64,000 bases of DNA from contig OZ007012.1 of assembly GCA_963931435.1 (NCBI GenBank), positions 1,178,001 to 1,242,000 on the forward strand, in the 5' to 3' direction. Numbering within the stretch: the stretch's first letter is position 1; each line of letters begins with the position of its first letter. A program made the position numbers and the translations under genes. Below are positions 1 through 8,736 of this stretch, in pieces. The notes under the pieces are model-generated. The model had not been told where the DNA came from. It ran no database searches and was given only the letters and a program-made list of their open reading frames with translations. Origin of the DNA: Coprousia sp963931435 (lineage in GTDB: Bacteria > Actinomycetota > Coriobacteriia > Coriobacteriales > Coriobacteriaceae).

Positions 1-696
1 CGCGCCGTTGACGCGCTCCCACTCCGCCACGAACTCGAGCTGGGCGTCGCAGAAGGCGCCGATGGCCTCCTGGCCGAACTGCATCGCGGCGAGCATGTCC
101 TCCTCGGTCACCTCGTCGGCGCCGGCCTCGACCATCGAGATGAAGTCGCGGGTTCCCGCGAGCTCAAGGTCGAGGTCGGAGTTCTCGCGCTCCTCGTAGG
201 TGGGGTTGACGATGAACTCGCCCGTCTCGGTGTCGCGGCCGATGCGCACGCACGCGAGCGGCCCCTCGAAGGGCACGCCGCCGAGCGTGAGGGCAAGGCT
301 CGCACCCATGGTGCAGATGACGTCGAAGGGGTTCTTCTGGTCGGTCACGAGCGAGGTCGCGACGATCTGCACCTCGTTGCGGAAGCCGTCCGGGAAGCTC
401 GGGCGGATGGGGCGGTCGATCATGCGCGCGGTGAGCGTGGCCTTCTCGGTGGGCCGGCCCTCGCGCTTGAGGTAGCCGCCCGGGATGCGGCCGGCCGAGT
501 AGAGCTTCTCGTTGAAGTCGACCGTGAGCGGGAAGAAGTCGTAGTTCTTGCGCTCCTTGGAGACCACCACCGTCATGAGCATGGTGGTGTCGCCCTGTTT
601 GACCAGCACGGCGCCCGTGGCCTGCTTGGCGAGCTCGCCGGCCTCGAGCGTGTAGGTCTTGCCGTAGAGCTCGAATGTCTTGGTTACCTTTTCCAT
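1..696 (-). CDS. pnp: Polyribonucleotide nucleotidyltransferase (PNPase), N-terminal part, cut by window edge
   Basis: PNPase degrades RNA 3'-to-5' by phosphorolysis in the cytoplasm. The 232 codons present cover the first RNase PH domain and part of the linker: a GDTTMLMT strand, the family signature FFPLTVDF, and the stretch GRIPGGYLKREGRPTE that shapes the RNA channel. The ATG at 694-696 follows AGGAGATATGG on the coding strand, a good ribosome-binding site. The rest of the gene (second RNase PH domain, KH, S1) lies beyond the left edge. It follows rpsO, the common bacterial rpsO-pnp order, with a hairpin terminator between them. Identification is firm; the C-terminal part cannot be judged. 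Confidence 0.95.
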   Translation of the reverse strand, partial: MEKVTKTFELYGKTYTLEAGELAKQATGAVLVKQGDTTMLMTVVVSKERKNYDFFPLTVDFNEKLYSAGRIPGGYLKREGRPTEKATLTARMIDRPIRPSFPDGFRNEVQIVATSLVTDQKNPFDVICTMGASLALTLGGVPFEGPLACVRIGRDTETGEFIVNPTYEERENSDLDLELAGTRDFISMVEAGADEVTEEDMLAAMQFGQEAIGAFCDAQLEFVAEWERVNGA

Positions 697-791
697 ATCT
701 CCTCTTATCCCTCCCTGCGGCCCTTCCGCAGGGACCTCTCGGGCCGGGCGGGGCGCCCGGCGATGTGGAGCCGATCTTTCGGCCCCTACAT

Positions 792-815
792 GAAAGGAGC
801 CCCCGCAGGGGCTCC
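792..815 (-). terminator. Hairpin between rpsO and pnp
   Basis: On the minus strand an 8-bp perfect stem GGAGCCCC/GGGGCTCC (796-803 with 808-815, 4-base loop) is followed by TTTCAT. It sits just after the rpsO stop and about 100 bases before pnp. It looks like a partial (leaky) terminator or an RNA-processing stem, so pnp probably receives read-through from rpsO. The short U-run makes full termination uncertain. Confidence 0.6.
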
Positions 816-827
816 GCATGTACCGCT

Positions 828-1106
828 TTACTGGATGTTGTCGCGGATGCCGAGCTTCGCGATGAGCTCACGATACTCGAGGATGTCGTTCTTCTTGATG
901 TAGGAGAGAAGACGACGGCGGCGACCGACGATCATGAGCAGGCCGCGACGGGTATGGAAGTCCTTCGGGTGGGACTTCATGTGCTCGGTGAGCTCGCGGA
1001 TGCGCTCGGTAGCGATGGCAACCTGGACCTTGGGGTTGCCAGTGTCCTGCGCGTTCTTGCCGAACTCGGCGGTGAGCTCCGCCTTGCGCTCCTTGGAAAC
1101 AGTCAT
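828..1106 (-). CDS. rpsO: 30S ribosomal protein S15
   Basis: S15 binds the three-way junction of 16S rRNA and nucleates assembly of the 30S platform. The 92-residue product has the usual family length (about 89) and the diagnostic core DFHTRRGLLMIVGRRRRLLSYI (residues about 49-70), which contacts rRNA. The start ATG follows GAAAGGTGAAAC. The gene has its own upstream leader and promoter and is followed by a hairpin and pnp. Confidence 0.98.
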   Translation of the reverse strand: MTVSKERKAELTAEFGKNAQDTGNPKVQVAIATERIRELTEHMKSHPKDFHTRRGLLMIVGRRRRLLSYIKKNDILEYRELIAKLGIRDNIQ

Positions 1107-1108
1107 GT

Positions 1109-1217
1109 TTCACCTTTCTACTGGCAGGGGTGATCCCCTGCGTATCCGCCCGCACCGGGCGGCCGCCGGTGCAGCGAGCCGCTAGGTACGGGTAACCAAC
1201 AGCTCGATATGGTAGCA
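1109..1217 (-). promoter_or_regulatory. rpsO promoter and structured 5' leader
   Basis: An extended -10, TGC followed by TACCAT (1217-1209 on the minus strand), lies about 100 bases before rpsO, with no convincing -35. The predicted leader holds two hairpins. One is GCACCGG/CCGGTGC near 1151-1172. The other is GCAGGGG/CCCCTGC at 1124-1141 with a 4-base loop, directly upstream of the ribosome-binding site. S15 is known to repress its own mRNA through leader structures in several phyla, so this leader is a candidate autoregulatory site. That role is inference. Confidence 0.5.
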
Positions 1218-1276
1218 CAAGCTGGGCCGATGCATGAAATGCACATGCGCGGGTGACCGGCCTCACCCTGGCGGGG

Positions 1277-2035
1277 TCAGCAGCCGAGGAGGAACTCGAG
1301 GGCGCGCAGGCGGGCATCGAGGTGGACGGCCGCCCAGCCGTGGGTGAGCGCGAGCAGGAAGGTCGCCGTCGACGGGTCGATCGGGCAGGCGGCGAGCTCG
1401 TCGAAGCGCCGGCCCATGAGCGCGCGCAACCAGCCGACCGTCGCTGCGTCGACCTCCTCGGCGCCCGGCACGCTCGCCGCGCAGCTCGCGCACAGAAGGC
1501 CGCCGGCCGTGGCCGAGAAGTAGGTGACCGCCTCGTCCCCGCAGGCCACGCAGGAGGAGAGATCGGCCCGATAGCCGAGGTGCGCCAGGATCTTGAAGGC
1601 GTAGGCTGAGACGATGAGGTCGCGGTGCGCGCCGTCGAGCGCGCCCGCATCGCCGCCCAGCACGGCGAGGGCGCGCTCGGTCACGGGATAGACGAAGGGA
1701 TCCTCGGCGTCCTCGAAGCAGCAGAACCGCGCGATCTCCAGCACGGCGCTTACGGTCATGAGGAGGTCGTAATCGGGGGCGGGCCCCAGCGGCGCGGCCA
1801 TGAGCTCGGCCTGCGAGACGACGTCGAGCGAGCGGCCGCGCGCGAGCAGGAGGTCCACCGAGCACGCGAGCTCGCAGCGCGCCGCCAGGCGGCTGCCCGG
1901 CTTGCGGGCGCCCTTGGCGACGGCGCGCACCTGGGCCCCCGAATCGGCCAACAGGGTGAGGATGAGGTCGCTCTCCCCCAGCTTGGTCTTGTCGAGCACG
2001 ATGGCCCGGCACCGATACGTTCTGGAGCCCGCCAT
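1277..2035 (-). CDS. recO: DNA repair protein RecO
   Basis: RecO works with RecR to load RecA on SSB-coated single-stranded DNA in RecF-pathway recombinational repair. The 252-residue product has an N-terminal OB fold (opening YRCRAIVLDKTKLGESDLI) and a helical C-terminal domain with a four-cysteine zinc site: CVAC at 162-165 and CASC at 182-185. The ATG lies 9 bases after the era stop, making recO the last gene of a leftward operon. No terminator with a clear U-run was seen after it. Confidence 0.95.
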   Translation of the reverse strand: MAGSRTYRCRAIVLDKTKLGESDLILTLLADSGAQVRAVAKGARKPGSRLAARCELACSVDLLLARGRSLDVVSQAELMAAPLGPAPDYDLLMTVSAVLEIARFCCFEDAEDPFVYPVTERALAVLGGDAGALDGAHRDLIVSAYAFKILAHLGYRADLSSCVACGDEAVTYFSATAGGLLCASCAASVPGAEEVDAATVGWLRALMGRRFDELAACPIDPSTATFLLALTHGWAAVHLDARLRALEFLLGC

Positions 2036-2044
2036 GGCGCGCGG

Positions 2045-3067
2045 CTACTCGTCGGCCGCGTAGCCCAAGCGGCGGATCTCGCGCACATCGCTGCGCCAAT
2101 CGGGCTTGACGCGCACCTCGAGGGTGAGGTGGACCGTGCAGCCGAACAGCTGCTCCAGGTCGCGCCGCGCATCGATGCCGATGTGCTTGATCATCTCACC
2201 GCGCCGGCCGATGATGATGCCCTTCTGGCCCTCGCGCTCCACGAAGATCGTCGCGCGCGCCGCGAGCACCGTGCCGCCCTTCTTGAACTCGAGCTCGTCG
2301 CAGGCAACGCCCACCGCGTGCGGCACCTCCTCGCGCGTGCGCAGCAGCACCTTCTCGCGCACGAACTCGGCCACCTGCGCCTCGTCGGTGGCGTCGGTTT
2401 CCATGCCGGCCGGGAACCAGCGCGGACCGGCGGGCAGGAAGCGCTCGACCACGTCGCAGAAGGCGTCGACGTTGAAGCCCTCGGCGGCGGAGACCACGAT
2501 CTCGTCGTCGAAATCCATGAGCTCGCGCGCCGCCTCGATCTGGCGCGCCACCAGCTCGGGCGAGGCGATGTCGAGCTTGGTGAGCACGAGGATCTTCACG
2601 GCGGTGCTTCTCGCCACCCGCTCGGCGACCCACTTGTCGCCGCGACCGATGGGCTGCGAGGCGTCGATGAGCAGCGCCACGACGTCCACGTCGGCGAGCT
2701 CGGCCAGGGCGCTCTTGTTGAGCTCGCTGCCGAGCGAGTCCTTGGGCTTGTGCAGGCCCGGCGTGTCGACGAATACGATCTGGCACCCCTCGCGGTTGAG
2801 GATGCCGCGCATGCGCCGCCGCGTGGTCTGCGCCACGGGCGAGGTAATGGCCACCTTCTCGCCCAGGCAGGCGTTGAGCAGCGTCGACTTGCCGGCGTTG
2901 GGGCGCCCCACAAGCGCCACGAACCCGCTGCGGAAGCCCTCCGGCACGTCGGATGCCGCCGCGAGGCCGAAGGGGCTTCCCGCCTCGACGTCATCGGCCG
3001 CAAGCATCGCGTCGAGCTCGTCGTCGGTCAGGTTGGCGAAGGGATCGAAATCGGTCATCTGGTCCAC
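2045..3067 (-). CDS. era: GTPase Era
   Basis: Era is an essential GTPase that binds the 3' end of 16S rRNA and helps mature the 30S subunit. GTPase motifs are clear: G1 GRPNAGKS (residues about 54-61), G3 DTPG (101-104) and TKLD as G4. The C-terminal KH domain has GIIIGRRGEMIKHIG. About 45 acidic residues precede the G domain, an extension over E. coli Era. I chose GTG at 3067 because GAAAGG lies 7 bases before it; ATG at 3058 would put that site 16 bases away. The operon neighbours are dgkA upstream and recO downstream. Confidence 0.96.
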   Translation of the reverse strand: MDQMTDFDPFANLTDDELDAMLAADDVEAGSPFGLAAASDVPEGFRSGFVALVGRPNAGKSTLLNACLGEKVAITSPVAQTTRRRMRGILNREGCQIVFVDTPGLHKPKDSLGSELNKSALAELADVDVVALLIDASQPIGRGDKWVAERVARSTAVKILVLTKLDIASPELVARQIEAARELMDFDDEIVVSAAEGFNVDAFCDVVERFLPAGPRWFPAGMETDATDEAQVAEFVREKVLLRTREEVPHAVGVACDELEFKKGGTVLAARATIFVEREGQKGIIIGRRGEMIKHIGIDARRDLEQLFGCTVHLTLEVRVKPDWRSDVREIRRLGYAADE

Positions 3068-3093
3068 CGGGATGCCTTTCTCGCTCGCTGGAA

Positions 3094-3471
3094 TCAAAGC
3101 ATGAGGTAGGCGCGCACGAAGACGATGAGGCCCACGATGCCCGCCGTGATGGAGAGGGTGATGACGCTCGCCGCGGCGATGTCCTTCGCGCGCTTGGCGA
3201 GCGGATGGAGCTCCTGGGTCGCGAGGTCGACGACGGCCTCGATCGAGGTGTTCACCAGCTCGGCGAAGATGACCATCCCGATGCACAGGATGACAAGCAC
3301 CCAGGAGAGCCCGTCGATCTTGAGGATGAAGCCCGCCGCCACGGCGAGCGCGCCCACCAGGAGCTGGACCTTGATGTTGCGCTCCGTCGCGAGCGCCGTC
3401 GCGAAGCCCTCGATTGCATAGCGGAAGGACCGCAGGAACGTCGGGTGCTCGCGGTCTGAACCGGGAATCAT
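3094..3471 (-). CDS. dgkA: Diacylglycerol kinase / undecaprenol kinase family membrane protein
   Basis: This 125-residue integral membrane kinase phosphorylates diacylglycerol or undecaprenol with ATP. Gram-positive members mostly act on undecaprenol and recycle the cell-wall lipid carrier. It shows three membrane helices (about residues 33-50, 56-73, 98-120) and the family signature AELVNTSIEAVVDL carrying the catalytic Glu. It sits between ybeY and era in the operon, as in many Gram-positive genomes. Which lipid it uses cannot be read from sequence. Confidence 0.92.
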   Translation of the reverse strand: MIPGSDREHPTFLRSFRYAIEGFATALATERNIKVQLLVGALAVAAGFILKIDGLSWVLVILCIGMVIFAELVNTSIEAVVDLATQELHPLAKRAKDIAAASVITLSITAGIVGLIVFVRAYLML

Positions 3472-3480
3472 GGCGCCTCC

Positions 3481-4002
3481 CTAATCGTCGACATGGCGCG
3501 TCGAGGCGCCCACCCGCACGCGGTCCGGATCGTCGCCGCGCCCGCGCGCGAGCTCGCGCAGAAGCTCGTCCTCGCGCGCCTCCATGACCTCTGCCTCGGC
3601 GTCCTCGATGTGGTCGTAGCCGAGCAGATGGAGCATGCCGTGGACGAGCATGAGGCGGCACTCGTCGGCCGGGTCGTTGCCGAACCCCGGCGCCTGCCGC
3701 GCGATCTGCCCGGGCGCCAGCACGATGTCGCCGAGCTCCAGGGGTTCCGAGGCGGGCAGGGCGTCATCGAAGGCGCTGTCGCACTCGAACGAGAGCACGT
3801 CGGTCACCTTGTCGATCCCGCGCCACTCGTGGTTGAGCGCGCGCATCTCCTCGTCGTCCACCCAGGTGATGGAGACCTCGACCGGGCGCTCCACCCCTTC
3901 CGCGGCGAGGACGCGCGCGCAGATTGAGCGCACCTCGGCCTCGTCGATCGGCGTGGTCAGGCCGGCGTCGTTGGCGATGAGCACATCCGGCATCGCGCTC
4001 AC
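3481..4002 (-). CDS. ybeY: rRNA maturation endoribonuclease YbeY
   Basis: YbeY is a zinc-dependent RNase needed for 16S rRNA 3'-end maturation and ribosome quality control. The 173-residue product carries the defining HGMLHLLGYDH motif (H121, H125 and H131 bind zinc). The start is a GTG overlapping the phoH stop (GTGA); an ATG nine bases later is an alternative preceded by GAGGGGGA. It lies between phoH and dgkA, so translation is probably coupled to phoH. Confidence 0.96.
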   Translation of the reverse strand: MSAMPDVLIANDAGLTTPIDEAEVRSICARVLAAEGVERPVEVSITWVDDEEMRALNHEWRGIDKVTDVLSFECDSAFDDALPASEPLELGDIVLAPGQIARQAPGFGNDPADECRLMLVHGMLHLLGYDHIEDAEAEVMEAREDELLRELARGRGDDPDRVRVGASTRHVDD

Positions 4003-4997
4003 TCCCCCTCCCCTTTCGCGGTCGCGGCGCCCGCGCGGCGCCGGGCCTTGTTCTCCTCATAGACGTCGTAGGCCTCCACGATGCGCCCGACGAGCGCGTG
4101 GCGCACCACGTCGGCGCGATCGAGATGGATGAAGGCGACGTCCTCTACGCCCTCGAGGATGCACTCGATGTCGGTGAGGCCGCCCCGGCGCCCCAAGAGG
4201 TCGCGCTGGGTGGTGTCGCCCGTGATGATGAACTTGGAGTTGAAGCCCAGGCGGGTGAGGAACATCTTCATCTGCTCGGGCGTGGTGTTCTGCGCCTCGT
4301 CGAGCACGACGAAGGCGTCGTTCAGGGTGCGTCCGCGCATGTAGGCGAGCGGCGCGATCTCGATGACGCCCTGCTCGATCAGCTCGCCGCCGCGCTCCAT
4401 GTCGGTCATGTCGAAGAGCGCATCGAAGAGCGGCCGCACGTAGGGATCGATCTTCTCCTGCAGCGTGCCCGGCAAAAAGCCGAGGTTCTCCCCCGCCTCG
4501 ACCACGGGGCGCGTGAGCACGATGCGGCCCACCTCGTGGCGCTTGAGGGCGGCCACCGCCATGGCCATGGCGAGGTAGGTCTTGCCGGTGCCGGCCGGCC
4601 CCAGGCAGAACGTGACGGTGTTGGCGCGGATGGCGTCGATGTAGCGCTTCTGACCGCGCGTCTTGGGGCGGATCGCCTTGCCGCGATAGGTGAGCAGGAT
4701 GTCGTCGGCGAAGCCGCCGATCTCGCCGGTCTCCTCGCTCAGGGCCTCCATGAGCCGCGCCGCGTCATCGGGACCGAGGGGGGCTCCGGAGGCGGCCTCG
4801 CGCATGAGATGCGTGAAGACGCGCGTGAGCAACTCGACCTCGGCGGGCGTGCCCGAGAGCGCGATCTGGTCGCCGCGCACCACGATGCGACCGGTGCTGC
4901 GGCGCTCGATGGCGCGCAGCACCGCGTCGCCGCCGCCCATGAGGGCCGCGGCGTCCAGCGAATCGGGAATGGTCAAGCGAACCCTGGCCTTATCCAT
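3999..4997 (-). CDS. phoH: PhoH-family ATPase
   Basis: PhoH-like proteins are cytoplasmic ATPases, often with an RNA-linked role and commonly encoded beside ybeY. The 332-residue product has Walker A GPAGTGKT (133-140), Walker B AFVVLDEAQN and a threonine-rich sensor ITGDTTQRD. The ATG at 4997 overlaps the mtaB stop by 8 bases and has GAGAGGAG four bases upstream, so translation is coupled. The exact biochemical role of the family is still not settled. Confidence 0.94.
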   Translation of the reverse strand: MDKARVRLTIPDSLDAAALMGGGDAVLRAIERRSTGRIVVRGDQIALSGTPAEVELLTRVFTHLMREAASGAPLGPDDAARLMEALSEETGEIGGFADDILLTYRGKAIRPKTRGQKRYIDAIRANTVTFCLGPAGTGKTYLAMAMAVAALKRHEVGRIVLTRPVVEAGENLGFLPGTLQEKIDPYVRPLFDALFDMTDMERGGELIEQGVIEIAPLAYMRGRTLNDAFVVLDEAQNTTPEQMKMFLTRLGFNSKFIITGDTTQRDLLGRRGGLTDIECILEGVEDVAFIHLDRADVVRHALVGRIVEAYDVYEENKARRRAGAATAKGEGE

Positions 4998-6300
4998 CCA
5001 GCTCCTCTCGCGCGGCGCTGCGCGCCGCATCGATGCGGGCGTGCAGCGCGCCCTCGGCATCCATCCCTATGATACCAACCGATACGAGCGCCGGGATGCC
5101 GGAGTCGGGCGCATCGTCGACGATGACGCGGTGGAACGAACCGAGGGTTCCCGCGCGGCCCCGCTCCAGTACGGCGCGCTCGGTGGTGCCCACGCGGGAG
5201 AGCGCGTCGGCGCGAGCCATCTGCTCGGCGAGCTCGCGCGCCTCGCGTGAGCGCACGGCCATGACGCGGGGGTCCACCTGATCGGGGGCCTCGGCTGCGA
5301 GGGTGCCGGGGCGGGCACTGTAGCGGAACACGTGCATGCGCGCGAACCCCGCCCGGCGGCACGTCTCGAGCGAGCAGGCGAACTCCTCGTCCGTCTCGCC
5401 CGGGAAGCCCACGATGAGATCGCAGGAGAGCGCCGCGGCCGGCAGGATGGCGCGGATGCGGCGCGTGAGGTCGAGGAACTCCTCCGCCGTATAGGGGCGC
5501 CCCATGCGCTCGAGCGTCTCGGTGCAGCCGGATTGGAGCGGCAGGTGCAAAAACGGCGCCACGCGCTCGGGGTTGGCGGCCATGACGCGCAGCAGGCGCT
5601 CATCCACGTCCATGGGCTCGAGCGAGGAGAGGCGGACGTGCGGGACGGCGGTCTCGCGCAGGATGGCGCCGAGCAGCTCGTCGATCTCGACGTGGCTGTC
5701 GGTCGCAGAGGCTCCATCGTAGGCCCCCAGGTTGACGCCCGTGAGCACCACCTCGGGAACGCCCGCGGCCTCCGCGACGCGCGCACGCTCCAGCACGGCC
5801 TCGACCGGCACCGAGCGCTCCGGGCCGCGCGCCTTCCAGACGATGCAGTAGCTGCAGCGGTTGTTGCAGCCGTCCTGCACCTTGATGCCGAGGCGCGAGC
5901 GCCCGAGCAGCCGCGCGACGGCGGCCGGATCGACCGGGGCGCCCGGAGCCTGCGCGTCGCGATCGAGCAGCTCGCAAGCGCGCTGCGCGATATCGGACTT
6001 CATGCGCTCCACCGTGACGCGCCCCGAGAGCTCCTCGAACATCTCGGGATGCAGGTTGGCGGCGCAGCCCGTGGCGATCACGAGCGGACGGCCGGGGCGT
6101 GCGAGCGCATGGCGCACAGCCTTGCGCGTCTTGGCCTCGGCCTCGCCGGTGACGGCGCAGGTGTTGATGACGATGAGGTCGGCCTCATCCGGATCGACGA
6201 GCACGAGGCCGGCGCGCACGAGGTCTTCGGAGATGCGGTCGCACTCGACGCGGTTGACCCGGCATCCGAGGTTTATGACGGAGACGAACGGCTGGCCCAC
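4990..6300 (-). CDS. mtaB: tRNA t6A37 methylthiotransferase MtaB
   Basis: MtaB converts t6A37 of tRNAs reading ANN codons to ms2t6A using two 4Fe-4S clusters and SAM. The 436-residue product has the three N-terminal cluster cysteines C13, C48 and C79, and the radical-SAM motif CNNRCSYC (C145, C149, C152). The N-terminal GCRVN and NTCAVT stretches are typical of MtaB rather than MiaB. It starts 5 bases after dnaJ and overlaps phoH. Confidence 0.94.
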   Translation of the reverse strand: MGQPFVSVINLGCRVNRVECDRISEDLVRAGLVLVDPDEADLIVINTCAVTGEAEAKTRKAVRHALARPGRPLVIATGCAANLHPEMFEELSGRVTVERMKSDIAQRACELLDRDAQAPGAPVDPAAVARLLGRSRLGIKVQDGCNNRCSYCIVWKARGPERSVPVEAVLERARVAEAAGVPEVVLTGVNLGAYDGASATDSHVEIDELLGAILRETAVPHVRLSSLEPMDVDERLLRVMAANPERVAPFLHLPLQSGCTETLERMGRPYTAEEFLDLTRRIRAILPAAALSCDLIVGFPGETDEEFACSLETCRRAGFARMHVFRYSARPGTLAAEAPDQVDPRVMAVRSREARELAEQMARADALSRVGTTERAVLERGRAGTLGSFHRVIVDDAPDSGIPALVSVGIIGMDAEGALHARIDAARSAAREELDG

Positions 6301-6305
6301 GGCTG

Positions 6306-7448
6306 CTAGTCCAGCATGTCATCGATGGCGTCGCGGATGCGCTCGCCCACCGTGCGTCGTCCGCCCTTGACGTCCTCGTGGTTGAGCTCGGCGTAGCGCT
6401 CGAGCAGCTGGCGCGCCTCGCCCGAGAGCTTGCGCGGCACCACGACGCGCACGAGCGCCACGGCGCGGCCGCGGCCGCCGGCGGCGCGGGGCATGCCCAT
6501 GCCCTCGACCGCGACGGTGTCTCCGAACTGCGTGCCGGCCGGGATGTCGAAGGTGATGGTCTCGTCGGGAAGGATACCCTCGACCTCGACGGAGCACCCG
6601 AGCGCGGCCTGGGCGATGGAGATCTCGACCTCGCAGGCGAGGTCGTCGCCGCTGCGGCGGAAGCGCGGGTGCTCCTCGACGGCGATGCTCACGATGAGGT
6701 CGCCCGCGGGAGCGCCGCGCCAGCCCGCCTCGCCGAAGCCTTTGACGCGCAGCTGGCGCCCGGAGGCGGTGCCGGCCGGGATCTGGATGTCGATCTTCTC
6801 GTGGTTCGGGGTGCGCCCCTGGCCCCCGCACATCTCGCACGGATGGTCGATGACGGTGCCCTCACCGTCGCAGTCGGGGCAGGGCGCCGACGACTGGACC
6901 TGGCCGAAGATGGAGCGCTGCACGGTGGTGACGAAACCGGTGCCGTGGCAGCGCGGGCAGTCCTTCTCGTGCGCGCCGGGCGCCATGCCCGAGCCCGAGC
7001 AGTCCTCGCAGGGCGCGAGGCGGTCGTAGCTTATGGTCTTGGTGCAGCCGAGCGCGGCCTCCTCGAGCGTGATGGACATCGAGATCGCCATGTCGCGCCC
7101 CTGGCGCCGCCGCGAGCGGCCCCGCGACCCGCGCGCGCCGCCGCCACCGAAGAACGACGAGAAGATGTCGTCCATCCCCATGCCGCCGAAGATGTCGTTG
7201 AGGTCCACGTAGCCGCCGCCCATCGGGCCCTCGGCGGTGCCGAACCGGTCGTAGTTGGCGCGCTTCTGCTCGTCGGAGAGGACCGAGTAGGCCTCGTTGA
7301 GCTCCTTGAACTTCTCCTCGGCCTGGGGGTCGTCCGAGACGTCCGGATGGACCTGGCGGGCCTTCTTCAGGAACGCACGCTTGATGGTTCGCTGGTCGGC
7401 GTCGCGATCGACGCCGAGCACCTCGTAGTAATCCCTCTTATCCGGCAC
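6306..7448 (-). CDS. dnaJ: Molecular chaperone DnaJ
   Basis: DnaJ is the Hsp40 partner that delivers substrates to DnaK and stimulates its ATPase. Domains in order: J domain with HPD, a G/F region that becomes Arg-rich (GRSRRRQGRD), four zinc repeats (CEDCSGSG, CPRCHGTG, CPDCDGEG, CEMCGGQG), then both C-terminal substrate domains. GTG at 7448 (10 bases after GGGGGAAGG) gives 380 residues, close to the family norm. A TTG at 7487 would add 13 residues but has a poor ribosome site. A second, membrane-anchored DnaJ lies just upstream. Confidence 0.95.
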   Translation of the reverse strand: MPDKRDYYEVLGVDRDADQRTIKRAFLKKARQVHPDVSDDPQAEEKFKELNEAYSVLSDEQKRANYDRFGTAEGPMGGGYVDLNDIFGGMGMDDIFSSFFGGGGARGSRGRSRRRQGRDMAISMSITLEEAALGCTKTISYDRLAPCEDCSGSGMAPGAHEKDCPRCHGTGFVTTVQRSIFGQVQSSAPCPDCDGEGTVIDHPCEMCGGQGRTPNHEKIDIQIPAGTASGRQLRVKGFGEAGWRGAPAGDLIVSIAVEEHPRFRRSGDDLACEVEISIAQAALGCSVEVEGILPDETITFDIPAGTQFGDTVAVEGMGMPRAAGGRGRAVALVRVVVPRKLSGEARQLLERYAELNHEDVKGGRRTVGERIRDAIDDMLD

Positions 7449-7561
7449 CTTCTGAAAACCTTCCCCCGCTGTATCGAACGTTGTCAAATCTCACTGGGAG
7501 CGCCCTGCGGCGCAGCACACGCTACTGTACCCGAACGCCCGGGTGCATAAACCCGACGCCC

Positions 7562-8677
7562 CTACCACAGCATCCCGTAGTAGTAGGGCCGCATGAACAG
7601 CCCCGTCGAGCAGCTCATGAACCAGACGGCCACGAGCGCGTAGAAGAGCGCGTTGGAGAAGCCGCTCAGGAACTTGGCGCCCGCACGCTTCCACCACAGC
7701 GCCGGCCGGTGCAGGATGCCGCCCCGGAAGACCAGGAAGAGGCCGTAGACCGCGGGGATGAGGCACAGCAGCGTGAACACGGAGATGGAACCCGCGATGG
7801 CGGAGAGGATGAGGAACGGCGCGATGATGCCGAGGACCATGAAGCCCCGCGCGGAATCGCCCCCCAAGCGCTCGGCCGCCACGCGGGCCCGGCCCACCAG
7901 ATCGCCCGACGCCGCCCCGTTGGTCCCGGCGTTGCCCATGCCCTTGACGCGCACGGTGTCGCCGTCATGCACGCCCGGCGCGAACTCGATGACCGCCTCG
8001 GAGGTCACCTGGCGCCGACCCGACCCGCCGCACTCCGGGCAGGGATCGGCCACCACGCGACCCGACCCGCCGCACTCGGGGCACACCATCTGGAACATGC
8101 CGCCCCCGAACAAAAACGACATGTCGACGCCGATGGCGCCGGTGCCGCCGCAGCTCGGGCAGGTGTGGGAGTGCTCGGACGAGACCGAGCCCGAGCCATG
8201 GCAGTGGTCGCAGGGCTCGTACCGGCGGTACTTGACGCCCTTGCGGGCCCCCGTCTTGACCTCGGAGGCGGTGAGCTCGACATCCACCACCACGTCTGCG
8301 CCGCTCTCGGGGTTGTAGGCGGCGCCGCCTTGGCGTCCCGGGCGGCGATGGCCGGAAAAGCCGCCGCCGAACGGGAACCCTCCGCCGAAGGGGTCGGCGT
8401 AGCCCCCGCCGTAGCCTCCCGCGTAGGGGCTCCCCGCCGCGCCGGCGAACGGCGCCCCCGAGCGCATCGCGTCGTAGCGGGCGCGCTTCTTCTCATCGGA
8501 GAGCACGGCGTAGGCCTCGGAGACCTCCTTGAACTTCTCCTCGGCGTCCGGGGCCTTGTTGACATCGGGATGGAGCTTGCGCGCCTTCTGCTGGAATGCC
8601 TTCTGGATCTGCTTCGCGTCGGCGTCCTTGGAGACGCCGAGGATCGCGTAGTAGTCCTTCTCGTTCATGGTTGGCAT
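7562..8677 (-). CDS. DnaJ-like protein with C-terminal membrane segments
   Basis: The 371-residue product has a normal J domain (HPD at 36-38), a Gly/Phe linker (about 76-118) and four CxxCxGxG zinc repeats (156-220). It also has a short piece of the first substrate domain (FAPGVHDGDTVRVKGMG). After residue 270 the chaperone fold stops, and three hydrophobic segments follow (about 278-298, 299-319, 342-362). The second substrate domain and the dimerisation tail are absent. It is probably a membrane-tethered Hsp40 recruiting DnaK to the inner membrane face. ATG at 8677 is used; ATG at 8668 is possible. Confidence 0.85.
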   Translation of the reverse strand: MPTMNEKDYYAILGVSKDADAKQIQKAFQQKARKLHPDVNKAPDAEEKFKEVSEAYAVLSDEKKRARYDAMRSGAPFAGAAGSPYAGGYGGGYADPFGGGFPFGGGFSGHRRPGRQGGAAYNPESGADVVVDVELTASEVKTGARKGVKYRRYEPCDHCHGSGSVSSEHSHTCPSCGGTGAIGVDMSFLFGGGMFQMVCPECGGSGRVVADPCPECGGSGRRQVTSEAVIEFAPGVHDGDTVRVKGMGNAGTNGAASGDLVGRARVAAERLGGDSARGFMVLGIIAPFLILSAIAGSISVFTLLCLIPAVYGLFLVFRGGILHRPALWWKRAGAKFLSGFSNALFYALVAVWFMSCSTGLFMRPYYYGMLW

Positions 8678-8736
8678 CGGGTACGGTTCCCACCTTCGCG
8701 GTATGAAGCGGCAGTAATGTTTGAAATTCTACCGAA

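Noticed and set aside
868..1650. Long minus-strand frame overlapping rpsO and recO
   Set aside because: It is a shadow of two real genes in another frame, with Arg/Ala/Ser-rich low-complexity composition typical of off-frame GC-rich DNA.
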